Positions 31,068 to 40,081 of a DNA stretch of 64,000 nucleotides are shown here, in pieces. Source of the stretch: DASUBV01 sp963822485 (GTDB lineage: Bacteria; Actinomycetota; Actinomycetes; Streptosporangiales; Streptosporangiaceae); NCBI GenBank assembly GCA_963822485.1, contig CAWGHW010000022.1:1-64000 (forward strand), given 5' to 3'. Made by a program: the position numbers and the translations under genes. The notes beneath the pieces are model-generated. The model was not told where the DNA came from, searched no databases, and saw only the letters and a program-made list of their open reading frames with translations. How positions within the stretch are numbered: position 1 is the first letter of the stretch; each line of letters begins with the position of its first letter.

Positions 31068-32630
31068 GTGGCACCAGATTCGGGGGCTCAGCCGGGCGGG
31101 GTGGCGCCGCCTGAGCCTTCCGGCCCGCGCGAGCTGCTCAGCTACCGCTCCGCGCAGGGCCGGTGGGTGGTCGCGGCGATGGTCCTGGGGGTGTCGGTCG
31201 CCGGGATCGACTCCACGGTCGTCGCCGTCGCGCTGCCCGCTATCGGACGGAGCCTGCACGCCAGCTTCCAGGCTCTTCAGTGGACCGTCACGAGCTACAC
31301 GCTGACCCTGGCCTCGCTGATTCTGCTGGCCGGCTCGCTCAGCGACCGCTGGGGGCGGCGGCGGGTGTTCCTGGCCGGGCTGGGCTGGTTCACCGTGGCC
31401 TCGGTGCTGTGCGCGGCCGCGCCCAGCACCGGATGGCTCATCGCCGCACGAGCCGTGCAGGGCATCGGAGGCGCACTGATGACGCCGGCCAGCCTGGCGA
31501 TCATCGAGGCGACCTTCCAGCCCGCCGACCGCACCCGCGCGATCGGGACGTGGGCCGGGTTCAGCGGGGTGTCCGCCGCAATCGCGCCCTTCCTGGGCGG
31601 GTGGCTGCTGGAAGCCGGCAGCTGGCGGGCGATCTTCCTGATCAACGTCCCGGTCGCCGCGGTGACCGCGTGGACGACGCGGCGCCATGTTCCCGAATCC
31701 CGTAACACCTCGCTGTCCGGGAGCGTCGACTGGCCCGGCGCGCTGGCCGGCGCCGCCGCGCTGGCCGCGATCACCTACGGGATCATCATCCTGCCTTCCG
31801 CGGGCGTCACCTCACCGCAGTTCGCCGCTGCCGTCATACTGGCCGTGGTTTCCTCGGCCGCCTTCGCCGTCACCGAACGGCGCGCGAGAAATCCCATGCT
31901 CCCGCCGGCGATCTTCGCTCCGGCGCAGTTCCGCGCGGCCAATGCCGTCACCTTCGTCGTCAACGGCGCCCTCGGCGGCTTCGCGTTTGTCTTCATCCCC
32001 GCCCTGGAGATCGTCGCCGGCTACAGCCCGGTGGTGGCGGGCTCGGCACTGGTGCCGGTCACCGCCGTGACCTTGCTGCTGTCGGGGACCAGCGGCCGGC
32101 TCGCCCAGCGCATTGGCCCCCGGCCGCAGATAGTGGCCGGCTGCCTGGTGTGCGCGGCCGCGTCCATGCTCGCCGTGCACATCGGACCCCGTGCCGACTA
32201 CTGGACGGCCGTTTTTCCGGTGGCCGTGCTGTTCGGCCTTGGCCTGGCCTCCCTCCTGCCGCCCCTGACCGCCAGCGCGATGAACTCCGCCCCCGACTCC
32301 CAGGCCGGCCTCGCCTCCGGGGTCAACAACGCCGTGTCCCGGGTCGCGGGCCTGCTCTGGATCGCCGCGCTGCCGCCCATCACCGGCCTCATCGGCGCGG
32401 CCTACACCGACCCGGTACGGTTCCGGTCCAGCTTCGCCGAGATCAGCTGGATCTGCGCGGCGGCGTTCACCAGCGCCGCGGCGGTCGCCGCGACCTTCAT
32501 CACCCGGCCTGGCCGCGCCGCCCCGGCACGACGGCCGGCGCTCATCCAGACTCCGGTCCCGCACCTCGCCTGTCCTGTCGTCATCGGCCGCGCACCGGGG
32601 GCAAACCCGCAGACTGGACAGGATCCATGA
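31068..32630 (+). CDS. MFS drug exporter of the DHA2 (14-TM) type
   Basis: 520 residues from GTG 31068 with GGAGG eight bases upstream; GTG 31053 would start inside this site. Fourteen-TM QacA/EmrB-type exporter: VAGIDSTVVAVALPAIGRSL (TM1, with motif D1 features), LSDRWGRRRVFLAGL (motif A), AARAVQGIGGALMTPASLAI (motif B), GFSGVSAAIAPFLGGWLLEA (motif C) and later helices. Proton-driven efflux of drugs or self-made metabolites is the usual role. The C-terminal ~40 residues are hydrophilic. It may belong to the MarR/SnoaL transcription unit. Confidence 0.92.
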   Translation: MAPDSGAQPGGVAPPEPSGPRELLSYRSAQGRWVVAAMVLGVSVAGIDSTVVAVALPAIGRSLHASFQALQWTVTSYTLTLASLILLAGSLSDRWGRRRVFLAGLGWFTVASVLCAAAPSTGWLIAARAVQGIGGALMTPASLAIIEATFQPADRTRAIGTWAGFSGVSAAIAPFLGGWLLEAGSWRAIFLINVPVAAVTAWTTRRHVPESRNTSLSGSVDWPGALAGAAALAAITYGIIILPSAGVTSPQFAAAVILAVVSSAAFAVTERRARNPMLPPAIFAPAQFRAANAVTFVVNGALGGFAFVFIPALEIVAGYSPVVAGSALVPVTAVTLLLSGTSGRLAQRIGPRPQIVAGCLVCAAASMLAVHIGPRADYWTAVFPVAVLFGLGLASLLPPLTASAMNSAPDSQAGLASGVNNAVSRVAGLLWIAALPPITGLIGAAYTDPVRFRSSFAEISWICAAAFTSAAAVAATFITRPGRAAPARRPALIQTPVPHLACPVVIGRAPGANPQTGQDP

Positions 32631-32658
32631 CGTCGGGACCGTCGTCTGGCGGACCCGG

Positions 32659-34008
32659 CTACCGGGCCAGGGCGCCCATCGGGTCCCAGGCGGGCAGCAC
32701 GATCGGCTCGGCGTCCAGGGCGCTTTGCAGGTCGGCGGGCAGCGCGCTCTTGCGGGCGGCGATCTCGAAGACGTACTGGCTGAACCAGGAGTCGTTCATC
32801 GTGTAGAAGCCGTCCTTGCCGCGGTCTGTGCCCCAGCTGTTCTCCACGCGCCAGCGCCGGGTCGCCCCGTCCAGGACATCGACCCCGGTGAACAGCATCG
32901 CGTGCGTCATCGCGCTCTCGTGATACGCCAGCCGGGCGGCCTTATCCAGGTCGAACGCGGTGTCGTAGACAGATGGCAGGTCGTAGAGCCCGGCGTCCCA
33001 GAACCCGTATTCGCTGCTCATCATCTGGCCGACGTCGCAGCCGAACCAGACCGGCTCGCCGCCCTGGATTGTGGCCGCCGCGATGTCCTTGATGACCTGC
33101 GTATCGACGTTGAGGTAGATGACCGGCGGGGCGCCGATGACGTTGCCGAGGTACTCGACGGTGAAGGTCCGCCCGACAGGGCTGGACGGCCGGGGGTCGT
33201 TGACCAGGCAGACGTACTCGCTGACCGGCAGGTCTACGTACTTGCTGGCGAACTCCTGCGGAGTGAGGACGCCGTCCCGGTGGAACTTCTTGTCCTTGTC
33301 GGTCCACTGCCAGTCGAAGCTTTCTGGCGGCGTGCCCAGGTGGATGCACAGGATGCGGTAGACGACTTGCATGATCTCAGCCTTGGCCGCGCGGGCGGCC
33401 TCCAGGCCCTCGGCCGTGGCGGCACGGACATGCCGCGCGCCCTGGTGCAGCTGATAGCGCAGGATCGAGTTCATCCGGCCGGTGTCCGACGAGCTTTGCG
33501 TCTCCGGCATGTAGCCCTTGGGGACCAGGCCGTGCTTGGCTACCAGGGCCGCGAACATGTTCCACTGGCCGCCGTCGCCGGCCACCGTCTCCAGCAGGTA
33601 GGCGACCGTGCGATCGTCGAGGTCCCGGTCGGCGGTCTCGATGATCGCCTCGAGGAAGTAGTTGGCGCGCTCGAGCTTGTCCCAGAACATCGCGTAGTTC
33701 TGCGAGAACTCGAACTCCTTGAGCCCGCACTGGCGCATCACGCCGACGCGCAGCAGGTTCAGCCCGGCGAACAGCCAGCAGCGGCCGCTCCGCTCCTGGT
33801 TCGTGACCTTCCAGTCGTCCAGCGTCGTCGACACGGAGTGGTCGATGCTGCTGACGAGATCCCGGCTGATCGCGACGTCGTCGACGGTCACCCGGGTCAC
33901 GGCATTCTGGGCCAGCCGGTAGACCGGGCTCGCCGAGAAGTCCTTGCGCAGTCGTTCCAGATCACCGACAGTGAGAGTTCCGTCCACCAATGCATCCTCT
34001 CGCGTCAT
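32659..34008 (-). CDS. pepC: C1-family aminopeptidase C / bleomycin hydrolase
   Basis: 449-residue cysteine peptidase, the expected length for PepC/bleomycin hydrolase. Catalytic residues: Gln71 and Cys77 in NQERSGRCWLFA, His369 in MTHAMLFTGV, Asn390 in RVENSWGTDRGKDGF. These enzymes form barrel hexamers in the cytosol, trimming N-terminal residues from peptides and inactivating bleomycin-type compounds. Usual bacterial forms have a C-terminal tail near the active site; here the protein ends PMGALAR. Start ATG 34006-34008, weak ribosome binding site. It is convergent with the DHA2 exporter (28-bp gap), so a shared detoxification role is possible but unproven. Confidence 0.93.
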   Translation of the reverse strand: MTREDALVDGTLTVGDLERLRKDFSASPVYRLAQNAVTRVTVDDVAISRDLVSSIDHSVSTTLDDWKVTNQERSGRCWLFAGLNLLRVGVMRQCGLKEFEFSQNYAMFWDKLERANYFLEAIIETADRDLDDRTVAYLLETVAGDGGQWNMFAALVAKHGLVPKGYMPETQSSSDTGRMNSILRYQLHQGARHVRAATAEGLEAARAAKAEIMQVVYRILCIHLGTPPESFDWQWTDKDKKFHRDGVLTPQEFASKYVDLPVSEYVCLVNDPRPSSPVGRTFTVEYLGNVIGAPPVIYLNVDTQVIKDIAAATIQGGEPVWFGCDVGQMMSSEYGFWDAGLYDLPSVYDTAFDLDKAARLAYHESAMTHAMLFTGVDVLDGATRRWRVENSWGTDRGKDGFYTMNDSWFSQYVFEIAARKSALPADLQSALDAEPIVLPAWDPMGALAR

Positions 34009-34107
34009 CGTCCCGTATGTCTCCAGGCTACGCGGCAGGCGCGCTTCGCTCCTCCGGCCAGGGGCGTGCCCGCCTCCCTGGCTGCTTCGCTGCCGGACGA
34101 CGCGCGG

Positions 34108-36183
34108 TCAGAGGGTCCAGAGGGCCTGGGTGGGGGACAGGCGAGCGGCGCGCCAGGCGGGCCACAGGCCGGCCAGGGCCCCGATGGCCAGGGCGGCGGC
34201 CAGGCCGCCTGCCCAGGCCTGGGCCGGGATGACGATGGCCCAGCCCTTGGCGTGGGCGTAGGCGGCCACAGCGATCCCGCCGCCGATGATCCCGGCGGCA
34301 CCGCCGATCAGGGCGAGCAGGATGGCCTCGGCCAGGAACTGGACCCTGATGTGACCGCGGGTGGCGCCGAGCGCCCGGCGCAGCCCGATCTCACTGCGGC
34401 GCTCCAGCACCGAGATGACCATGATGTTGGCCACCCCGACCGCGCCGACTAGCAGCGCCACCGCACCCAGGCCGAGGAACAGGGTGTTGAACGCGCCCTT
34501 GGCCTTGGCGCGGGCGGTGAGTGCGGCCGAGGGCCGGGACACATCCACCTGGGCCGGGTTCTGGGGGCTGGCCTGGGCGGCGAGCAGGTTGTCCACGGCG
34601 GTGACCCGGGCCGTCCGGGCGCGTAGGTAGATGGTGGAGGGATGGCCGTCGAAGTGCAGGTATTTCTCGGCGGCCGGGTAGCCGATCAGCACGCAGGAGT
34701 CGATGGCCGGGGTGAGGCCGGCCGGCCTGAGGATGCCGGTGACGTAGAACCACATGCCGCCGGCCCAGACCCGCTCGCCGGGCCAGATCCGGTCGATCCC
34801 GAGTAGCTGCGCGGCTGTCGCGCCGAGGACAGCGACCGGTTCGCGCTGGGTGGCCGCATTGAGGAACGAGCCCGAGGCGAGGCTGGTGCGCGCCGTACGG
34901 GGCAGCCCGAGGCTGGTGGCATCCACGCTCAGGGCATTGGTCTCGATCACAGGGATCAGCGGCGACTTGTAGGCGTTCACATTGCTGATCGTCCCGGTGT
35001 CCTGCACGGATGTGACGCCGGGCAGCCGACCGATCATGCCAGGGGCGGCCCTGGGCAGCTCGGCGGCGCCGCCGGTGAGGGTCTGCCCGTTGGAGACGGT
35101 GAGCAGGTTGGTGCCCAGCGCGGCGATCTCGGCGTCCAGCGCGGCCGCCGAGGACGACGACAGGCCCAGCACCGCGACGATCGCCGCCACCCCGATCGCG
35201 ATGCCCAGCGCGGACAGCGCGGCGCGGAGCTTGCGGGTCCGCAGGCCGACTACGGCCAGCCGGGCCACGTCAGCCGGCCGGAGCCGGGCCGGGACGGGCA
35301 CGGTCGGTGTCGGCGTCCGCCGGGTCCGGCCGGCTGGCGCGGCGGCGGGTGTAGCTGTGGTCATCGGGTGCCCTCCTGACGGCCGGGCGGCGCAGAAGGC
35401 TGCACGGGCCGGGCGGTGCTGGTGCCGGTGCCGGTGTCCGGTGTCGGTGTCGGTGTCGGCGACGATGCGCCCGTCGAGCATCTCGACCTGGCGGCGGGCA
35501 CGGGCGGCGATGGCGTGGTCGTGGGTGACCACGATGATCGTCACCCCCTGGGCGTTGAGGTCCTCCAGCAGGTCCAGGATCGCGGCTCCGGTGGCCTGGT
35601 CCAGGTTGCCGGTGGGCTCGTCGGCCAGCACCAGCTCCGGCGACCCGGCCAGCGCACGGGCGATCGCCACCCGCTGCCGCTGCCCGCCCGACAGCTGCGT
35701 CGGCCGCGCGCCCGGCCGGTGCCCCAGGCCGACCAGCCTCAGCGCGGCGGCGGCCCGCTCTTTGCGCTCGGCCAGGCCATATCCGGCATACAGCAGCCCG
35801 TCGGCGACGTTGCCCAGCGCGGACTGGTGCTCGGCCAGGAAGAACTGCTGGAAGATAAACCCGATCCGCTCGGCCCGCAGTCCCGCCAGCGCCCGGTCCG
35901 ACAGCGCGGCCACGTCCAGGCCGGCCACCCGCACCGTCCCGCTGGTGGGCTTGTCCAGGGTCCCGGCCAGGTGCAGCAGCGTGGTCTTCCCTGAGCCCGA
36001 CGGCCCCAGGACCGCGACCATCTCCCCGGCCGCCACGCCCAGGCTCACCCCGGCCAGCGCGGTCACCGGCGGGCGGCTCGGATACACCTTGGTCGCCGCC
36101 TCCAGTTCCAGGACCAGCCCGCCCGGCCCGGCGGGCAGCCGCGGATCCGCTCCGGCCCGCGTCGCTCCAGCGTTCGCGCTCAT
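34108..36183 (-). CDS. Fused ABC ATPase-permease (MacB-like)
   Basis: 691 residues combining two domains normally in separate genes in actinomycetes. Residues 25-242 are an LolD/MacB-type ATPase (Walker A GPSGSGKT 60-67, LSGGQ 164-168, LVLADEPTGNLD 184-195). Residues 243-273 are a low-complexity DTDTDT/HRHRHQH linker encoded by hexamer repeats. From Met274 (ATG 35362-35364, with its own GGAGGG site) an FtsX/MacB permease follows with four TM helices and a large extracytoplasmic loop. Either a true fusion or read-through plus internal start. It overlaps the adaptor gene by ATGA. Likely exports peptides, lipids or drugs with the adaptor. Confidence 0.88.
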   Translation of the reverse strand: MSANAGATRAGADPRLPAGPGGLVLELEAATKVYPSRPPVTALAGVSLGVAAGEMVAVLGPSGSGKTTLLHLAGTLDKPTSGTVRVAGLDVAALSDRALAGLRAERIGFIFQQFFLAEHQSALGNVADGLLYAGYGLAERKERAAAALRLVGLGHRPGARPTQLSGGQRQRVAIARALAGSPELVLADEPTGNLDQATGAAILDLLEDLNAQGVTIIVVTHDHAIAARARRQVEMLDGRIVADTDTDTGHRHRHQHRPARAAFCAARPSGGHPMTTATPAAAPAGRTRRTPTPTVPVPARLRPADVARLAVVGLRTRKLRAALSALGIAIGVAAIVAVLGLSSSSAAALDAEIAALGTNLLTVSNGQTLTGGAAELPRAAPGMIGRLPGVTSVQDTGTISNVNAYKSPLIPVIETNALSVDATSLGLPRTARTSLASGSFLNAATQREPVAVLGATAAQLLGIDRIWPGERVWAGGMWFYVTGILRPAGLTPAIDSCVLIGYPAAEKYLHFDGHPSTIYLRARTARVTAVDNLLAAQASPQNPAQVDVSRPSAALTARAKAKGAFNTLFLGLGAVALLVGAVGVANIMVISVLERRSEIGLRRALGATRGHIRVQFLAEAILLALIGGAAGIIGGGIAVAAYAHAKGWAIVIPAQAWAGGLAAALAIGALAGLWPAWRAARLSPTQALWTL
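35415..35457 (-). repeat. Degenerate GACACC hexamer tract at the ATPase-permease junction
   Basis: On the coding strand: GACACC three times, one extra G, GACACC, GGCACC twice, AGCACC. It encodes DTDTDT then, after the extra G, GHRHRHQH. The extra G changes register within the tract. Similar tracts occur at 37814-37843 and 58576-58618 in secreted-protein genes. Confidence 0.85.
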
Positions 36184-37367
36184 GCCGCCGGCACCACCAC
36201 GCGCTGCCCGGCCGCCAGGCCGCCGGACACCTGCACATCGCCGGAACGGTCATCGAACAACCCCGGGGTCACTCTCACCAGGTGGTGGCGGCCGCCAGCG
36301 ACCACCTCGACCGCATACCCGCCCGATGCGCGGGCCAGCAGCGCGGCCACCGGCACCACCAGCACGTCGCGCACCCGGCCGGTGGTGATGTACACGGTTA
36401 CCGGCGCCTGATCCAGCCCTACTGCCGTCCTCGGGCGTCGCAGCCTCACCAGCACGGTGATCTTCGCCGAGCCGCCCGAGCCCGAGGCGACCGCGCCCAC
36501 TGAGGAGACCACCCCCGGCGTGCTCGCCCCGTCTGGCAGCGTGACGCTCACGGCATCGCCGCGCCTGACCTCCGACTGCTCGCCGGCATCCAGGCTGATC
36601 GTCACCACCTGCTGGTCGGAGGTGGCCGACAGGATCGGCCCGGTCCCCGAACCGCCCAGTCTCCCCGTCAGGCTGGTCACCCGGATCGCGGCCGGCTCGA
36701 ATACCGCCGAGCCCAGGGCCAGCGTCCCGCTCGGGCTGGAGATCCCCGCGGCAGCCTGGAGCTGCTCCAGCCCGTTGCTCGTCGCCCAGGAGAAGTAGTC
36801 CCAGCCCAGTGCGGAGATGTCGCCGCCGTCGGCGTAGCCCAGCCGCACTAGGTCGCGGTTGAGCTGGGCCACGTCCTGGCCAGTGGTCCCTTCCCCCAGG
36901 GTCCGCCACGCCGGCACTCTTCCGTACAACAGCAGGACCGGCGTGCCGTTGTCCACCTGGTACAGCACCCGGCCATCGCTGATCACCCGGCCCGCTGACG
37001 GCAGCCAGGTGATCGTCCCGCTGGCCTTCCCGCTCACCTGGTAGGACCCGGCATACCCGAGCGCCGCGCTCACGCTGGTCTGGGAGGTCAGCGTCTGCCG
37101 CGACACCACCGCGGTCGCGGTGCCGTAGCCGTCCGCGGCGTTACCGGAACCTGAGCCGGTGGTGCCCCGGGCGCGCGACCCGTCCGCCAGCCACACGGCA
37201 CCCGCTCCCGCGGCCAGCACTACCGCCAGCCCCGCGACCACGACCGTCACCCGCCTGCCGCGCCGGTGCCCGCGGCCGGTCTCCGCAGGCAGCAGGCCGG
37301 GCCCGGGCTGCTCGCCCGCGGCCTGCGATGGCACCGCCGCCCGCTCTCGCGCGCCGGTCCCGCTCAT
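36180..37367 (-). CDS. Membrane-fusion/adaptor protein of an ABC efflux system
   Basis: 395 residues from ATG 37365-37367 (GGAGGCAGCTC upstream), whose codon overlaps the stop of the lipoprotein gene. N-terminal cytosolic region, one TM helix (RRVTVVVAGLAVVLAAGAGA), then a periplasmic-type adaptor: a peptidoglycan-binding-like helical segment (GEGTTGQDVAQLNRDLVRLG, YFSWATSNGLEQLQAAAGIS), beta-barrel parts (VVTISLDAGEQSEVRRGDAV) and a C-terminal RND-adaptor domain (VVPVAALLARASGGYAVEVV). It would link the fused MacB-like ABC protein to the wall. ATGA overlap into that gene indicates one operon. Confidence 0.9.
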   Translation of the reverse strand: MSGTGARERAAVPSQAAGEQPGPGLLPAETGRGHRRGRRVTVVVAGLAVVLAAGAGAVWLADGSRARGTTGSGSGNAADGYGTATAVVSRQTLTSQTSVSAALGYAGSYQVSGKASGTITWLPSAGRVISDGRVLYQVDNGTPVLLLYGRVPAWRTLGEGTTGQDVAQLNRDLVRLGYADGGDISALGWDYFSWATSNGLEQLQAAAGISSPSGTLALGSAVFEPAAIRVTSLTGRLGGSGTGPILSATSDQQVVTISLDAGEQSEVRRGDAVSVTLPDGASTPGVVSSVGAVASGSGGSAKITVLVRLRRPRTAVGLDQAPVTVYITTGRVRDVLVVPVAALLARASGGYAVEVVAGGRHHLVRVTPGLFDDRSGDVQVSGGLAAGQRVVVPAA

Positions 37368-37960
37368 GAGCTGCCTCCGCCGGGCCGGTACCGCGCGGGG
37401 ACGAAGTGCTCGCAGGCCTGCAGCGCGGACTTGAACTGTGGCGAGTCGAGGTTGACGCTGCCACCGACGTGGATGTGGCCGTAGGAGTCCACGGTCGGAT
37501 CGGGGAAGTTCGGGAGCCCGTGCGCGCGTATGCACCTGGCGGCCTTCAGGACGTCGGCCTGGAGTTGCTGCCGCTGGCTCGCGCTCAGCTGAGGGCTTTG
37601 CGGCCCGAGGCCCTGCGGCATCAGGTGGTCGCAGGCCTTCGACGCGCTGCGCACCACCGAGTTGCTGGTCTGCTGAAACGCCCTCACGACGGTTGCCTTG
37701 TCGAAACCGCCCTGGCTGTCGGGATCGGGGAAGCCGGGCTCGCCGTGCGAGCGCATGCAGTGGGCGTAGGCGAGCGGCTGCTGGCGGCTACTCGTTCCTG
37801 CCGTGGCATTCGAGCCGGTGCCAGTGCCGGTGCCAGTGCCGCTGGCGTTGCCGCCGCAGGCCGCGGCCAGCAGGGCGGTGCAGGTCACTGCGGCCAGGAT
37901 TCCCGCCCGCCGCGGCCATGGCCGTCGCGGGTCGTACCTGCGGCCGGGGTTGTCGTTCAT
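37364..37960 (-). CDS. Lipoprotein with duplicated CxRxHGxPxFPDP motif
   Basis: 198 residues. Signal peptide and lipobox: AGILAAVTCTALLAAACG (Cys at about residue 35). A short hexamer-encoded GTGTGTGTG stretch follows (12-bp repeats at 37814-37837). The mature part has two similar units: CMRSHGEPGFPDPD and CIRAHGLPNFPDPT, each followed by a helical segment ending in a paired Cys (ACDHLMPQGL, ACEHFVPARY). This pattern is common in actinomycete lipoproteins encoded before ABC/adaptor efflux operons. It is coupled to the adaptor (ATGA) and divergent from the response regulator, whose boxes lie upstream. Perhaps a sensor or substrate-binding part. Confidence 0.85.
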   Translation of the reverse strand: MNDNPGRRYDPRRPWPRRAGILAAVTCTALLAAACGGNASGTGTGTGTGSNATAGTSSRQQPLAYAHCMRSHGEPGFPDPDSQGGFDKATVVRAFQQTSNSVVRSASKACDHLMPQGLGPQSPQLSASQRQQLQADVLKAARCIRAHGLPNFPDPTVDSYGHIHVGGSVNLDSPQFKSALQACEHFVPARYRPGGGSS

Positions 37961-38013
37961 CTTGGGTCGCTCCCGTGGCTGGAAACTGTCAGGACCAGGA
38001 GTAGGACACGGCC

Positions 38014-38099
38014 GGTGACAGCACGGTGACAGCTGTCACCTGACTGTCACCTCCGGCCTGCCGTCGGGCGAAGACCTGCCATCCTGGAGCTGGTGACAG
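38014..38099. promoter_or_regulatory. Cluster of GGTGACAG boxes
   Basis: GGTGACAG occurs at 38014-38021 and 38025-38032 and 38092-38099 (plus), and as CTGTCACC at 38033-38040 and 38044-38051. Boxes two and three form the perfect palindrome GGTGACAGCTGTCACC (38025-38040). All lie in the 142-bp gap between the divergent lipoprotein/ABC operon and the response-regulator gene. OmpR-type regulators bind such tandem half-sites, so this is probably the two-component system's own operator. Confidence 0.75.
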
Positions 38100-38102
38100 C
38101 CA

Positions 38103-38765
38103 ATGAGAGTGCTGATAGCGGAAGACGACGACCGGCTGGCCCGGGCCGTCGCGGCCGGGCTGCGCCGCCGCGGGATGACGGTGGATCTGGCCCTCGACGG
38201 CGGCGGCGCCCTGGACCGGCTGGCGGCCAGCGGCTATGACGTGGTGGTGCTGGACCGGGACCTGCCCGGCGTGCGCGGCGACGATATCTGCCGGCGCCTC
38301 GCCGCCGAGCGCTCCGAGACCCGGGTCCTGATGCTCACTGCGGCGCGCTCGGTCAAGGACCGGGTCGAGGGCCTGGCTCTGGGCGCCGATGATTACCTGC
38401 CCAAGCCGTTCGACTTCACCGAGCTGGTCGCCCGCATCCAGGCCCTGGCCCGGCGGCCCGGCGCGCCGCCGCCTGCCGGGCTGCGCTACCGGGACCTGGC
38501 CCTGGACCCGTCGCGGCGCATCGCCGCCCGGGCCGGGCGGCGTCTGGCGCTCACCCCGAAGGAGTTCGCCGTGCTGGAATGCCTGCTGGCCGCCGACGGG
38601 CGGCCGGTCCCGGCCGAGGAACTGCTGGCCCGGGTGTGGGACGAGATGGCGGACCCGTTCACCACCACCGTGAAGACCACCGTGCGCCGGCTCCGGGCCA
38701 AGCTCGGGGACCCGCCGGTGATCGAGACTGTCCGCGAGAGCGGCTACCGCATCGGAGGACCGTGA
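38103..38765 (+). CDS. OmpR-family response regulator
   Basis: 220 residues. Receiver domain with acidic pocket EDDD (8-11), phospho-acceptor Asp in VVVLDRDLPG (about residue 52), Thr in LMLTAARS and Lys in DYLPKPFD. The winged-helix effector domain (about 125-218) shows LTPKEFAVLECLLAADGRPV, TTVKTTVRRLRAKLGDPPVI and the terminal ETVRESGYRIGG. It overlaps the kinase gene (TGATG/GTGA junction), forming a classical two-component operon. It faces the MacB-like efflux operon across the GGTGACAG cluster, which it probably controls. The signal is unknown. Confidence 0.95.
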   Translation: MRVLIAEDDDRLARAVAAGLRRRGMTVDLALDGGGALDRLAASGYDVVVLDRDLPGVRGDDICRRLAAERSETRVLMLTAARSVKDRVEGLALGADDYLPKPFDFTELVARIQALARRPGAPPPAGLRYRDLALDPSRRIAARAGRRLALTPKEFAVLECLLAADGRPVPAEELLARVWDEMADPFTTTVKTTVRRLRAKLGDPPVIETVRESGYRIGGP

Positions 38766-40081
38766 TGCTGCTCCGCCGGCGGGGCATGGCCCGCTCCTGG
38801 CCGCGCCCGCTGCGTCTGCTGCGCCCGCTTCGCCTGCCGCGCCGCACCGCCCGGCTGCGGCTGACCGCGCTGTACGGCGGGCTGTTCCTGGCCTGCGGCG
38901 CGGCCCTGCTCGCGGTCACCTACGCGCTCGTCCAGCGGGCCATCGTCGACCCTCCGCCCCCCGCCCTCAGCGCCCAGAACCACAACGGCGTGAAGATACA
39001 GATACCTCCGGGCCTCATCCTTGTCCCCCCGGGCAATGCCGGCGATCGCGGCGCCAAGTGGCTGCACGGACTGGAAATGGCACTGGCCAGCGAGATAGCC
39101 CACAGCGATCTGAGGCAGGTGCTGCTCCAGGCACCCATCGCCCTGGCGATCGTCACCGTGGTGGCCCTCGCGCTCGGCTGGCTGGTGGCCGGCCGGGTGC
39201 TGCGTCCGCTGGGGGAGATCACCGCCGCCGCCCGGCGGATCTCGGTCAGCAACCTGAACGAGCGCCTCAGCCTGCACGGGCCCGACGACGAGCTCAAGGC
39301 CCTCGGCGACACCCTCGATGACCTGTTCGCGCGCCTCGAAGCCGCCTTTGAGGCGCAACGGCACTTCGTCGCCAACGCCTCGCACGAGCTGCGCACCCCC
39401 GTCGCTCGCGAGCGCGCCATGTTGCAGGTCGCGCTCGACGACCCCGGCACCACCACCGAGACGTGGCGCTCCACCACCCGGGAGGTACTCGCCTCCAACG
39501 CCGAGCAGGAGGACCTCATCGAGGCGCTGCTCATTCTGGCCAGCAGCGAGAGCGGCCTGGAGTACCGCGAACCGGTCGATCTGGCGGCCATCGCCAGCAA
39601 GGTGCTGCAGGCCCCCCGGCCGGAGATCCCCCGGCTGGGACTGCGCGTCGAGGCCGCCACCCGGCCCGCGGCCCTTGACGGTGACCCGCTCCTGGCCGAG
39701 CGGCTGGTGGCGAACCTGATCGGCAACGCGCTACGCCACAACATCCCCGGCGGCCACGTGCAGGTCGCGACCGCTACCAGCCACGGCCGCGCCGCGTTCT
39801 CCGTGACCAACACCGGGCCGGTCATCCCGCCAGCCGAGGTGGACCGCCTCTTCCGGCCCTTCCACCACCAGGGCGGCCGCCGCGCCCACAACGGCCACGG
39901 CCTCGGCCTGTCCATCGTCCGTGCCATCGCCACCGCCCACGGCGCCGCCATTGACGCGCGCGCCCGGCCCGAAGGCGGCCTGCATATCCAGGTCAGCTTC
40001 CCCGCCGGCCGCAGCTCGCCAACCCGCCCTGGTGCCGCCCGTCCCATGACCAGCGCGGAATGCTCATACCCTACGGAATAA
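38765..40081 (+). CDS. Sensor histidine kinase
   Basis: 438 residues from ATG 38765 (GTG 38762 is equally possible). Two TM helices (TARLRLTALYGGLFLACGAA, then VLLQAPIALAIVTVVALALG) flank a short extracytoplasmic sensor loop (about residues 62-125). HAMP domain follows, then DHp H-box ANASHELRTPVARERAML with phospho-His, N-box ANLIGNALRHNI and G-box GHGLGLSIV of the HATPase. It pairs with the OmpR regulator upstream. The 3' end overlaps the convergent lipid-kinase gene by 11 bp. Probable signal: a cell-envelope compound handled by the divergent ABC efflux system. Confidence 0.93.
   Translation: MLLRRRGMARSWPRPLRLLRPLRLPRRTARLRLTALYGGLFLACGAALLAVTYALVQRAIVDPPPPALSAQNHNGVKIQIPPGLILVPPGNAGDRGAKWLHGLEMALASEIAHSDLRQVLLQAPIALAIVTVVALALGWLVAGRVLRPLGEITAAARRISVSNLNERLSLHGPDDELKALGDTLDDLFARLEAAFEAQRHFVANASHELRTPVARERAMLQVALDDPGTTTETWRSTTREVLASNAEQEDLIEALLILASSESGLEYREPVDLAAIASKVLQAPRPEIPRLGLRVEAATRPAALDGDPLLAERLVANLIGNALRHNIPGGHVQVATATSHGRAAFSVTNTGPVIPPAEVDRLFRPFHHQGGRRAHNGHGLGLSIVRAIATAHGAAIDARARPEGGLHIQVSFPAGRSSPTRPGAARPMTSAECSYPTE

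Noticed and set aside
35415..35457. CRISPR-like or microsatellite array
   Set aside because: Only short hexamers in coding sequence, no spacers and no cas genes anywhere in the window.
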